64,000 nt of DNA from a bacterium (GTDB lineage: Bacteria > Cyanobacteriota > Vampirovibrionia > Obscuribacterales > Obscuribacteraceae): assembly GCA_016124935.1 (NCBI GenBank), contig WGMS01000003.1:166192-230191 (forward strand), given 5' to 3'. A program made the translations under genes and the position numbers. This document shows, in pieces, positions 1 to 8,945 of the stretch; position 1 is the first letter of the stretch; the number at the start of each line of letters is the position of its first letter. The notes under the pieces were generated by a model. The model ran no database searches and was not told the DNA's origin. It was given only the letters and a program-made list of their open reading frames with translations.

Positions 1-2
1 GG

Positions 3-2087
3 CGGAAGAGCCTGCCATCGATAATAGTCGGTCTGGCTCTGGCAATGCTGCCGGTTATGGTGGCGCAAAAGCTCTCGACCGGAGCCAGTTCGCTGGTTCA
101 AGACAGGCTGAGCCACTATAATCTGTTCGTCGGTCTAGATGTCAGCGCCCAGGGCTGGCTATCCTACCCCTATCCGGACGGCAGAGGCATAGAAGAGAGC
201 AGTCTTCCACAGCTCCTGCACCGACGCTACGAAGAAAGCCATTCCCGCTTTATCAAACTGCTTGCCGACAAACCGGCGCGTCTTTTCAAATTCCCCTGGA
301 ACGACTTTCGCACCCCGATTTTCAGCTTCGGGGAGAGCACCCAGGTTCTATATCACCAGCTCTGCCTGATGCTTGCCGCCCTGGGCATCGGTGCGACAAT
401 AGTCGACACTAAAGTTAAAACGAAAGACGAGAACGATGAAGAGAAAAAGGAAGCGATCGGACAGAGCGCCCTGAGAATACTGATTCTACTCATCCTGGCA
501 ATTCACGGTGCCTATTTTTTCTTTATCACCGTGCCAAGATACGCTCTTACAGCCATGCCCATGGTCCTCATCTTCGCCGGAGCAGGAATCCACGCTCTCA
601 GCCGGGCAGCAGGCCAGAGCAGTGTATTTTGCCGAAAAACGCTATTTTTTGTCCTGGCCAGCCTGGCGCTCGTTGGCGCCACCCACTATGACTTCGTCAC
701 CCTGTTCACCGGGCTGCTCGGCACGAATGCCGGCGAACTGACCCGGGTTCTGGTTCTCGAAGCCCTGGTCAAAACAGTTTTCGCGGTCTTGTTCTTCGCC
801 TCCATTTTCTTACTCTCTGGAAAAAGCCGCTTCAATCGTGCCCTGACGCTGGTGATGAGCCTGGCAGTCATTCCTTTTATCGCGCTGCCTCTGCGTGCCC
901 ACGGTCGCAGCTTCGAGTGGAAGGTAGACCTCAAAGGAAGTCCGGAAGATCGGTCGACTTTCCATCAGAGCATCTTTATTCCCCGGGAAAAAGCGGAGGC
1001 TTTCAAGAAACGCAATGCTTATCTCCTTGTTGACAGCGAGAGCTGGAAAGAGCTCGGACAGCTAGCCGACGTTAGCGTAAACGGGATCGATTACAAGGGA
1101 CCCATATTGCCTTTGATGCCATTTTCGCAGGATCTGAATCTACCCCAGAAAAGCGCGGACTCCAGGCGCTTGTTCTATGAGTGCGAAGACATCTATAGAG
1201 CCGTGCTGGACGCAGCCGGTGGCACCAACCTGGACCCGCGCCAGTGGTTTGCTCTACCCTTGTCACCAGATATGGTTACCAGAGCTCTCTCACAAGACAA
1301 TCCCGGCTTCGCAATAGAGATAAAAGCGAAAGCCGGCAAACAAACAAGAATCTATGGCGCCTATCGCAACGACGATAGCGGAGTATGGATACCCAGCGTC
1401 AGCAGATACTCCTGGGAGAAATTCCTCTATGGTGTCGAGAACGAGCACGGATTCACGGATTCTCGCTTTGACGAAAAATACCCGATCTCACAAAGTTCGA
1501 CAAAGTGCGACAACCATCCGGGGGCAGCCAACATTCGTATTCTATTGGCAGCCGCAGAGAATCGGTCCTCAACCGAGAAACTATCAGAAAAATCCTATCA
1601 AGAACGAAGATCTTTTAGCGGCACCACTGACGGCATCAGACTGAAGGATCTCCCTCCATACGACAAAGACTCGATCTGGGCCGTTACTTATAGAGGAGTG
1701 ATCGAATCGGACATAGAAAAATCGATTCTGTTGCCTGTACAAGTCACGGCAACATTCAGCAGCACCGACGAGAAGACCTCGTATACCTCGCCCTGGGTGC
1801 CATCCAGCCTGTTGGTATCAAAAGGCTTGAATCATTTTGCTTTCACCATTCCTATAAAACCCTCGGCGCTTTCTCTCGACGACATGAAGATATCGATGGT
1901 TCGAGGAGGAGTGGCTGACAGCACTCAGTTCTTCGGGGCTTTCTACAAACCGGAGAGCCGCCTCTCAGGACTTTCCCGGTCAGAATTCGAAACTCTTTTG
2001 AAATCAAGACTGCGCTGGCAAGAAAGCCGACTCGAAATCCATCAGCTTCCCTGTCATCCGACCGCGATCGGATATGAGATCTTCTGA
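3..2087 (+). CDS. GT-C type membrane glycosyltransferase-like protein, 5' partial
   Basis: The frame is open to the window edge, so the N-terminus is missing; the first internal ATG (45) is unlikely to be the true start. The visible part has about five hydrophobic segments in its first 290 residues. One segment is followed by PRYALTAMPM, a pattern typical of PMT/ArnT-like (GT39/GT83) lipid-linked sugar transferases. About 380 mostly soluble residues follow, without a domain I recognise. In that family the enzyme sits in the cytoplasmic membrane and moves sugar from a polyprenyl-phosphate donor to an acceptor on the outer face. The catalytic Asp of the first loop would lie upstream of the window, so activity cannot be judged. 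The stop is 3 bases before the next gene, which encodes a protein of the same architecture, so the two are almost certainly co-transcribed. Confidence 0.7.
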   Translation, partial: RKSLPSIIVGLALAMLPVMVAQKLSTGASSLVQDRLSHYNLFVGLDVSAQGWLSYPYPDGRGIEESSLPQLLHRRYEESHSRFIKLLADKPARLFKFPWNDFRTPIFSFGESTQVLYHQLCLMLAALGIGATIVDTKVKTKDENDEEKKEAIGQSALRILILLILAIHGAYFFFITVPRYALTAMPMVLIFAGAGIHALSRAAGQSSVFCRKTLFFVLASLALVGATHYDFVTLFTGLLGTNAGELTRVLVLEALVKTVFAVLFFASIFLLSGKSRFNRALTLVMSLAVIPFIALPLRAHGRSFEWKVDLKGSPEDRSTFHQSIFIPREKAEAFKKRNAYLLVDSESWKELGQLADVSVNGIDYKGPILPLMPFSQDLNLPQKSADSRRLFYECEDIYRAVLDAAGGTNLDPRQWFALPLSPDMVTRALSQDNPGFAIEIKAKAGKQTRIYGAYRNDDSGVWIPSVSRYSWEKFLYGVENEHGFTDSRFDEKYPISQSSTKCDNHPGAANIRILLAAAENRSSTEKLSEKSYQERRSFSGTTDGIRLKDLPPYDKDSIWAVTYRGVIESDIEKSILLPVQVTATFSSTDEKTSYTSPWVPSSLLVSKGLNHFAFTIPIKPSALSLDDMKISMVRGGVADSTQFFGAFYKPESRLSGLSRSEFETLLKSRLRWQESRLEIHQLPCHPTAIGYEIF

Positions 2088-2090
2088 GCC

Positions 2091-4553
2091 ATGAACTTCA
2101 AAAAATTTCTCGCCACAGAAGGAAATTTCCAGACAGGCATATGCGCTCTTCTAATAGCGCTAGTGGTGGCGCTCTCTTACGGCAGAAGCCTCGGCAGCTA
2201 CTTTCTAGCCGATGATTTTGGCGAGATCCGATACATCTACGAGATTTTTCAGGGCGACATCGGCAAACTGCTGAGCAATTTCACCGGCAACTATATGCAG
2301 ATTCCTTCCATGGCTGTTTATCGCCCCTGGCTCCTGATGTCGCTTTCGATCGACTACGCTTTCTGGAAGACAAATGCTTTTGGATATTACCTGACCAATC
2401 TTCTTCATTACTATGCATGCGCTTTCTTTATTTTTCTACTACTTCGACGCCTGACCGGCTACTGGGGCAATTTGCGCTCCCTGCTCGTCTCGCTTTCTGC
2501 GGCGCTTACTTTCGCTGCCTGTCCGCTCCATTGCGAAAGTGTCTCCTGGGTAGTAGGAAGAGTAGATATTGTCTGCCTGGCTTTTTTTCTATTTGGATTG
2601 TTGTCGGTAGCGCTCTATACAGAAAACAGAAATAGGCGCTGGCTTGCGCTATCCCTGGCTTCTTTCGCCATGGCGATTTGCACCAAAGAGATGGCCATAG
2701 GGCTCCCGGTGGTGGCCAGTGCACTTGCCTTCCTGTACGCCTGCCCTCCGGATCAGAAAAGCGCAAAACTAAAAGAGCGCTTCAAAATGACTATGCCGGT
2801 AATTTCAAGTTTCGGAGCCGCCACAATAATCTACTTCATCATCCGTTTTCTGGCTCTCGGTACTTTCACCGGAGGCTATACCGGCAGTATCGGCGCCTCT
2901 CAGATCAGCAGCCTGCTGACTCGCTGGACCGACAAAGATTCTTTGCTTCGTATTCTCTTTCCGTTCAATTTTGAGCTGATGGGTGATGGCGGCAATATGA
3001 GATTACTTCTCTATCTGGCCTATGGCATAGTTTTCGGTCTGGTGATCGCAAGGTCTTTATTCGGAAAGTTTCCCAAAAGACTGCTCCTTTTAATAGCTAT
3101 ATTCCTTGCCACCAGCCTGGCTCCGATTTACCAGCTTTATGGACTGGGTTACAACCTGGAGGGAATGAGATTTCTTTTCTTCGCCACTGCCCCCCTGGCC
3201 ATGCTGATCCCAGCCCTTATTTTTGCGCCCTGGCGAGGTGAGAGCGACAGCAAATCGCTACAGACAAAAGAGCTGATTCTATCGACTGCGGCAATCTTGC
3301 TTATTCTTTTCGTCTTCACTAAAACCGCCTACAAGAACAATTCTCCCTGGATCGAAGCAGGCAGGCAAACGCTTGCGGTATCGCAAGCGGTGCAAACCGA
3401 AGCATCCAGACTGAAAACAGGCGAGCGCCTGGCCGTGCTGGGAGTGCCCAAAGAGAATGCCGGAGCCCACATGATCTTGAATGGACCCACCCTCTCTTTC
3501 ACCCTCGCTCCTCCATTTTTCAAAAAGACAGTTTCAGACCGGATTTTCACCTTCGACTCTGTTTTATTTGGTCGAGAAGATATTCTCAACAGCAGACATT
3601 TCAAGCAATCGCTTTCTGATCCTGCGGTCAAAGAACATTTAATCTGGGATTTTGATCGCAGAGCCTTTGTGAAAGCCTCCTACAAAGCCGGTGGAGAAAA
3701 GGAAATCGCCCCTCTTATCATCGATGTACCCCGCCTGAGCGAAGCCGGAGCCGGCTATAAAAAACCGATGCTTCTGCCTTACAACAAATATCGCGGCTAC
3801 ATTACACCGATTACTCTAAAAAATGACGCGGTGGAAATCAACAACATGAGCCAGGGGGGCTTCGAGGTAGCACCACTGAATATAGTGCCTGCTGAATTGG
3901 ACTTTTTACAGCTGACGATTAATACCGCAGACAAAGCGGATCTGGCCGGCAAAGCCATAAAACTCTCCTGGAGCGGCAAAAGCTATTTGAGAGAGCCGAG
4001 CTCGGGCGTGCATGTACATTATTTGCCGGATGATCTCGATTCGTCAAAGAACCTGATCAAACTAAATCTTCCACTTTCAGCATTCTGGAAATGGTATGCC
4101 TATCAGTACATAAACAACATCTTTCTGGAATTCCCGCCGACGTCCTCTATAGCGGTGCTAGAAGCAAGACTGTTACCCGATACTCTCATTTGCCCTCAAA
4201 TATCCATTAGCCAGGCCAAAGCTGGCTCTTATGGAGCCTATGCCCTCAATGCCGCCAGCGAACCGACTATCAAAGTCACCCCAGTCAAAGATGCACAGGT
4301 AGTCGAGCTCGAAATAAGCAAGGTCAATTTCTTCTTCGAAAACTTCCCCGGAAGCAAAAGCCGCGAAGCGATCCTCACGGTTAAGAATATCCGGTTGAAA
4401 AGTAACGAATCCGAAGCCACTTTCAGGATTCCAAGAAGTCTTTTCGGCCAGGCAAAAAATGGCTATAGCCAGATAAGGGCTAGATGCCTGGGCAAAGATG
4501 GCAAAAATTTAGGAGAGTTTTCAGCCCCTGTAACCCTGGAAATTCTTGACTGA
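2091..4553 (+). CDS. GT-C type membrane glycosyltransferase-like protein
   Basis: 820 residues. A first membrane segment (about 17-35) is followed by the acidic pair D41-D42 in FLADDF, placed like the catalytic acidic residue in the first extracytoplasmic loop of GT-C transferases. Roughly ten hydrophobic segments follow to about residue 410. The rest (about 415-820) is a large soluble domain rich in beta-like sequence, with no family I recognise. The presumed role is transfer of a sugar from a polyprenyl-phosphate donor to a cell-surface protein or glycan. The start is an ATG 3 bases after the preceding stop, so it is translationally coupled to the upstream GT-C gene. The soluble extension is long for a GT-C enzyme and could hold the acceptor-recognition part. 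Family assignment rests on topology and the DD motif only. Confidence 0.7.
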   Translation: MNFKKFLATEGNFQTGICALLIALVVALSYGRSLGSYFLADDFGEIRYIYEIFQGDIGKLLSNFTGNYMQIPSMAVYRPWLLMSLSIDYAFWKTNAFGYYLTNLLHYYACAFFIFLLLRRLTGYWGNLRSLLVSLSAALTFAACPLHCESVSWVVGRVDIVCLAFFLFGLLSVALYTENRNRRWLALSLASFAMAICTKEMAIGLPVVASALAFLYACPPDQKSAKLKERFKMTMPVISSFGAATIIYFIIRFLALGTFTGGYTGSIGASQISSLLTRWTDKDSLLRILFPFNFELMGDGGNMRLLLYLAYGIVFGLVIARSLFGKFPKRLLLLIAIFLATSLAPIYQLYGLGYNLEGMRFLFFATAPLAMLIPALIFAPWRGESDSKSLQTKELILSTAAILLILFVFTKTAYKNNSPWIEAGRQTLAVSQAVQTEASRLKTGERLAVLGVPKENAGAHMILNGPTLSFTLAPPFFKKTVSDRIFTFDSVLFGREDILNSRHFKQSLSDPAVKEHLIWDFDRRAFVKASYKAGGEKEIAPLIIDVPRLSEAGAGYKKPMLLPYNKYRGYITPITLKNDAVEINNMSQGGFEVAPLNIVPAELDFLQLTINTADKADLAGKAIKLSWSGKSYLREPSSGVHVHYLPDDLDSSKNLIKLNLPLSAFWKWYAYQYINNIFLEFPPTSSIAVLEARLLPDTLICPQISISQAKAGSYGAYALNAASEPTIKVTPVKDAQVVELEISKVNFFFENFPGSKSREAILTVKNIRLKSNESEATFRIPRSLFGQAKNGYSQIRARCLGKDGKNLGEFSAPVTLEILD

Positions 4554-4613
4554 TTCATATAGTCTTTTGCTTGAGTTTTTACCCGATTAACTGAACCAAA
4601 TGGAACGGAAGAA

Positions 4614-4931
4614 ATGACCATGGACTCTCAACACACAGAAAGCGCAGGGCGCTTGCCGGTGCTGGTCAATACGGCCACCGAGGAGAGACACACCATAAAC
4701 GAGGCTTCGGTGAAGCTCGGCAGGGCGCCAGAGAACACCATAGTGCTTCCCGACGACGGTTATGCATCGGCAGACCACGCCCGCGTCTATTTCGAGAACG
4801 GCGCCTGGTGGGTAGAAGACCTGATGAGCTCGAACGGCACTTCGGTAAACGATCAATTGATCTCAGCGCCGTATAAATTGGCTCCCGGCGATTGCATAAA
4901 AGTCGGCCGGACTATTTTTAGAATCGAATAA
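4614..4931 (+). CDS. Small FHA-domain protein
   Basis: 105 residues, nearly all one forkhead-associated domain, the fold that binds phosphothreonine peptides. Seen in order: the strand with LGRAPEN (the conserved GR), then SADHA in the place of the usual SxxH phosphopeptide loop, then SSNGTSVN (conserved NG) and a C-terminal GRTIFRIE strand. There is no kinase, transmembrane segment or second domain, so it would act as a cytoplasmic adaptor. Start ATG at 4614 follows GGAACGGAAGAA; an ATG two codons later is an alternative. It ends 6 bases from the stop of the convergent gene 4938-6590, whose product has repeated T-x-x-E/D motifs. That makes the neighbour a plausible partner, though this is inference. 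Confidence 0.88.
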   Translation: MTMDSQHTESAGRLPVLVNTATEERHTINEASVKLGRAPENTIVLPDDGYASADHARVYFENGAWWVEDLMSSNGTSVNDQLISAPYKLAPGDCIKVGRTIFRIE

Positions 4932-4937
4932 CGACTT

Positions 4938-6590
4938 TTAATCTTCCGGTATCGGAGTGGTCGGTCCAGGTACTGCAACCGGCTGAGTTTGTTGCGCGGC
5001 CGGGGCCTGATGGGGATAGACCGCCGAGCCTCCTGACTGCCCAGCCGGTGGAGACTGGACGCCAGAGGCAGGCTCACCGTTGGGAAACTCCCAGAAATCG
5101 CCCTTTTCATCCACTCCCGGCACCGGAGAGTGACCGGGAGCACTGTTAGCGGCACCGGAATCTGCCGGCTGAGGCGAAGCAGTATTCAAACTGGGATCGT
5201 CGGCGTTATAGCGAAAATAACCATCGCCTGCGGGCTGCGAGCCGGGCTGCTCTATCGGCGCGGCACCACCGCCTCCTCCGGAGAATTCGGTCTGAACGGT
5301 CTCTTCCTGATTCACTGCCGGTGCAGGCGCCTCTTTCGGCATCAGCAATCCCAAAAGAAGCAAGAACAGGAATATACCGCCCACAGCCATTCCTGTCATG
5401 GTGAAAAAGCGGTGTCTCTGGACCGCTATCGGGCAGTCGGCCGTCATGAATTTGCCGTCGGTTCTCTTAAAAAGATGAGGTTTTTCCTGGTTCTCTCGCT
5501 GGTAGATGAGAGCCATCGCTTCCGGCTTATCCACGTCGTCGAAGTTGTAGACGACCTGTTTGCAGAGACCGCAGTAACGAAAAGGATCATTGAAACCGTC
5601 ATCTTCCCACTGCCACTGGCAGGGCTTGGCCAGCTTGAAATTATCTATCGGAATTCGCTCTTTGACAGGTTGGCTGGCAAGCTCTCTCTCTTTCTCCTCT
5701 ATCTCTTTGCGCTTTACCGCCTCCAGCCGTTGCATGGACTCGGAAAGCTGACTGAGAATCAGTTCATGGTCGAGCATTGTCTTAGCGACAAAACTCTCGC
5801 GTCTCAAAATAGGTTCAGCAGACTCTTCATCCGCCTGGGACACTAGCTGGAAAGAGGCCGGAATATCCACCAGGCTTCTTTGAATTTTGCGCTTACCTAA
5901 CTCGGTAGTGAGATTACGCCGCGCAGCCTCCTGCTCCCGAGCCGCCTCGAGAACCTTCTCATGCAACTGCTCTTTGATCCTATCGGGCAGGTCGGTCTCG
6001 ATAAGAGTGCGTGCTACTTTCCGTTCAGGCTCCTCTTCGGCTGCCTGACGAGAGACAGCCTCATCTATACTAGCCTCCAGCTCATCTTGCTCTTGCAATT
6101 CCTCACTCTGGGTTAGCGGCTCGACAACTTCGGGAAGCTCCATTTCGAGCATGGTTCTAGCAACCCGGCGCTCTCCTTGATCCTTGCTTTCAGCAACTAA
6201 AGAAGCCTCCTCTGCAAGAGCCCGTATCTTCTCAAGGTCGGGAGACTCTGATTCGAGCAGGGTTTTGGCTACTCGCTCTTTCTTTTCGATGGCTTCTTCA
6301 GCAAGCTCGTGCAGCTTTTCAAGATCCGGCGATTCTGATTCGAGCATGGTTCTGGCCACCCGACGCCCGCTATCAGACATAGGCTCAGGCTCCGATTCAG
6401 TCTCAATTTCAGACTCAATCTCAGCCTCTTGAGGTTCATCAGAATCAACAGCTAGCACCGGTTTATCCATTTCGACAGTGGCGCGATGCTCGGAGAAAAG
6501 GTTCTTGAGAACCTCTTCTTTCTCCTCTTCTTGTTGCTCTTCCGAAACCTGCTCGTCTGTCTCTTTGTTGTCTGGCTCTTTGTCTACCAC
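4938..6590 (-). CDS. Single-pass membrane protein with repeated T-x-x-E/D motifs and a Cys4 module
   Basis: 550 residues, no family recognised. Residues 1-300 are very acidic and probably helical. They hold a repeated motif of the form VA(R/K)T-hydrophobic-hydrophobic-(E/D) centred at T81, T110, T146, T195 and T271, with a degenerate Ser version at S239; the first copies are followed by ES-ESPDLE. Residues 320-390 contain C324, C340, C343 and C386, spaced like a zinc-binding knuckle. One transmembrane segment lies at about 398-417, followed by a Gly/Pro/Gln-rich C-terminal tail of about 130 residues. The motif fits what FHA domains often bind when phosphorylated (acidic residue at pThr+3), and an FHA gene lies tail to tail 6 bases away. 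The predicted layout is a cytoplasmic phospho-scaffold anchored in the membrane with a Pro-rich external tail. The function is not known. Confidence 0.8.
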   Translation of the reverse strand: MVDKEPDNKETDEQVSEEQQEEEKEEVLKNLFSEHRATVEMDKPVLAVDSDEPQEAEIESEIETESEPEPMSDSGRRVARTMLESESPDLEKLHELAEEAIEKKERVAKTLLESESPDLEKIRALAEEASLVAESKDQGERRVARTMLEMELPEVVEPLTQSEELQEQDELEASIDEAVSRQAAEEEPERKVARTLIETDLPDRIKEQLHEKVLEAAREQEAARRNLTTELGKRKIQRSLVDIPASFQLVSQADEESAEPILRRESFVAKTMLDHELILSQLSESMQRLEAVKRKEIEEKERELASQPVKERIPIDNFKLAKPCQWQWEDDGFNDPFRYCGLCKQVVYNFDDVDKPEAMALIYQRENQEKPHLFKRTDGKFMTADCPIAVQRHRFFTMTGMAVGGIFLFLLLLGLLMPKEAPAPAVNQEETVQTEFSGGGGGAAPIEQPGSQPAGDGYFRYNADDPSLNTASPQPADSGAANSAPGHSPVPGVDEKGDFWEFPNGEPASGVQSPPAGQSGGSAVYPHQAPAAQQTQPVAVPGPTTPIPED

Positions 6591-6797
6591 GGCTTCTCTC
6601 TTGCTTTTCTTTTTGACTTTCGGATGCTCTGACCAAACTGTTTATACGAAAACTGGATCTATCATACAGAACCGCAGAAGAACTGTATCGAAGCGCAAAA
6701 TTGTAAGATGCTCATATAAATCCCGGCTAAATCCCGGAGAGGCAGAGTATAGTTATTATGACCCGGAAAGGGCGCAATAGGGGACCGAGTAAAGTCG

Positions 6798-7220
6798 ATG
6801 CTACGAAGATTCACGGCAAAGAGCCGCAGAACCAGAAGAAGCAAAGGGACAAGCCTGACCGAAGCAGTCGTGGCCGCAATGATTTTCGTCCCCGTGGCCC
6901 TCTTCATCCTTGACCTGGCTGTCCTGGTAATCACCAATTCCAAGAACGACCAGGCGGCAAAGAACGCGGCCAGGGCGGCAGCCAGCCAACCGGCCGGAGG
7001 CCAGGCGAACACCGCCGCCCAGCAATCTATAGCATCGATCAAAAAATCGAGCATTATCCAGTCGTTGGTGATCAAAGACCTGGTTTACAACCCGGGAGCC
7101 GGATCGGTCACATGCCAGACCAGGATGATAGTCCAGGTACCTATACCTTTTCCTGGTTTCAGCCAGTTTACTTTCATAGCCCAGGCAAGAGAGCCGATTG
7201 TAGGAACAGCGAGCAAATAG
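6798..7220 (+). CDS. TadE-like pseudopilin protein
   Basis: 140 residues. A basic N-terminus (RRTRRSKG) is followed by TSLTEAVVAA and a hydrophobic helix, the layout of a prepilin/TadE segment with a possible cleavage after G17 and a Glu at position +5. The rest is a small extracytoplasmic domain containing KNAARAAAS, similar to the NAADAAA region of Tad pseudopilins. TadE-type minor pilins normally work with a TadA/B/C secretion machine, none of which is in this window. It is followed after 16 bases by a second Tad-like gene, so the two form an operon. Family assignment is by pattern, not by a specific catalytic motif. Confidence 0.7.
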   Translation: MLRRFTAKSRRTRRSKGTSLTEAVVAAMIFVPVALFILDLAVLVITNSKNDQAAKNAARAAASQPAGGQANTAAQQSIASIKKSSIIQSLVIKDLVYNPGAGSVTCQTRMIVQVPIPFPGFSQFTFIAQAREPIVGTASK

Positions 7221-7236
7221 ACGAGAGCGCATCTAT

Positions 7237-8931
7237 ATGACAGCAAGAAAAATTCGTAAAGCAATAGCCCGGAACACCACCGGCTCGATGATTACCTTTT
7301 CGACGGTACTAATTCTGGCGCTGGTCATCCTCGGGCTTGGATTCGTAGCTTTGCTGATGTTCATGGGCGGTCAGAGCGAAACAAAAAACGCAGCCGACTC
7401 CGGCGCGCTCAATGTCGGTAGACGCAGCCTCGATGACATTTCGGTCAATTTGACCCCCGGGCAGATTCAGCTTTTCGGAGATGTGGCTTCCGACAACGAG
7501 ACCGGCACCAGTGGAATAGTAGGCGACAACAAAGTCACTCTCAGACGGATCAATCGAGTCTGGGCCAAAGCTCTGCTCATGGCGATCAACGCCGATGCTG
7601 CCGGTGGCAATGCCGCCCAGGGAACGGGTAACGCCAGCAATGCCATGCAAGCCGCCGAGGAGATTAGCAACGCTCTTGCCCAGAAGCTAACCAACTCGAA
7701 CAATCTACACGGCTTCTTCAGCGAATACGCCTCGTCCAACTCGGTGCGGATGCTGGGTCAGGGCGCGTCGATGAGCATCCAGCCCGGTGCGGGCTGGCAG
7801 ACCTCTTTGATGGAGAGAGAGAAAGAATCGAATATTACCATGGCAGGAACCCCGAGCTCCAACTTCAATCTGCCTCCCGGTCACAGCTTCAATCAAAACT
7901 ATGCCACCCAGACCACCAGGACCACGGTCCAGAACGCCAGCAACAAATGGTTCCTCCGGGGCTATAAGCCGCTGACCGTGGGCAACAACACAGCCTGGCA
8001 GGTGCCCTTCCTCTACGAAGAGAAACCACATTTGGTATCGCGCACCATGTTCGAGCAAAGTCAGGCCAGTGCTGTTCCAATAGGCTGGAGCCGACCAGTG
8101 CCAAACGCATTTTCGGTGCACGGCAAAGCGATTAAAAACGGCACCCTGGGCGAGCAGTCTCGCTCCTGGGTACTGACCAACCCGCGCCAGACTTACAAGG
8201 CATCGATGCCTCATTCCTTCTTCAAAATCCTTATAGACGACCCGCATGCAGAATTCTACTTCTATCCAAACGGAATAGTGCCCCGCACCAAATTCGGTCC
8301 GAACCAGACCTATGGTTTCACCCCTGAGACCAAATCGCAGACCATGCCTTTCGGCGGTCTTCTGTCTTCATCTGTCACTGGCAGCAACGTGCTGGTCGGT
8401 CTCGATGTGGTGGGCCGGACAGTAGATCAATTGATATTCGGAGTTCCCCAGGGTAATACCAACAATATCGAAAAAGAGTTGACGGCACGTTGCAACGAGA
8501 TGATCTCCAAAGTGGGAGTGAATGTCTCCAATTCAGACATGCACCAGTGCCTGGGCAATCCGGCCAATATCGGTTTTCTGGTAGCCGGCACAAGAGAATT
8601 CCTGGTCTACAGCAAAGACGGGTCCACCCTTTCTTGCAAGCCCCTTCCTCTAGCCCTGGCGGATGCGCCCTGGCTGGCTACAATCCAGGGGAATAATCCG
8701 GATGGAGACAGTTATACTATTGTTCCGGAAGCCACCCAAAATTTCGCGGGCATCCATATTCCCACCGTAGTGCCGCTTCCCTTCCACACCATCGCCCTGC
8801 AACTGGGCTGGTCGAATTGGAAGAAGCGAGTAAGCTGGCAACCGAGCACCGGGCACAATGGCTGCCTTGGTATAGTCAAAGTCTACCGCTGGACTGAAGT
8901 ACATTCCAGAGGCGTCTGCGTGCCGCTTTAA
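7237..8931 (+). CDS. TadG-like pilus-associated protein
   Basis: 564 residues. The N-terminus has a basic stretch, then a transmembrane helix at about 20-45, then KNAADSGALNVGRRSL, closely resembling the motif that follows the membrane helix in TadG/TadE proteins. The remaining 500 residues are extracytoplasmic and Asn/Gly/Thr-rich, with no von Willebrand A motif visible, unlike the TadG-like protein at 52777-55197. It lies 16 bases downstream of the TadE-like gene and is co-oriented. The likely role is a minor pilin or surface-exposed structural protein. The stop is 14 bases from the end of the convergent gene 8946-9476. Confidence 0.65.
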   Translation: MTARKIRKAIARNTTGSMITFSTVLILALVILGLGFVALLMFMGGQSETKNAADSGALNVGRRSLDDISVNLTPGQIQLFGDVASDNETGTSGIVGDNKVTLRRINRVWAKALLMAINADAAGGNAAQGTGNASNAMQAAEEISNALAQKLTNSNNLHGFFSEYASSNSVRMLGQGASMSIQPGAGWQTSLMEREKESNITMAGTPSSNFNLPPGHSFNQNYATQTTRTTVQNASNKWFLRGYKPLTVGNNTAWQVPFLYEEKPHLVSRTMFEQSQASAVPIGWSRPVPNAFSVHGKAIKNGTLGEQSRSWVLTNPRQTYKASMPHSFFKILIDDPHAEFYFYPNGIVPRTKFGPNQTYGFTPETKSQTMPFGGLLSSSVTGSNVLVGLDVVGRTVDQLIFGVPQGNTNNIEKELTARCNEMISKVGVNVSNSDMHQCLGNPANIGFLVAGTREFLVYSKDGSTLSCKPLPLALADAPWLATIQGNNPDGDSYTIVPEATQNFAGIHIPTVVPLPFHTIALQLGWSNWKKRVSWQPSTGHNGCLGIVKVYRWTEVHSRGVCVPL

Positions 8932-8945
8932 CTTTCCCGGCTCAT

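Noticed and set aside
5130..5846. Plus-strand frame of 238 codons opposite the repeat protein
   Set aside because: The minus strand encodes a consistent repeat protein with a membrane helix and Cys4 module; the plus frame has no such features.
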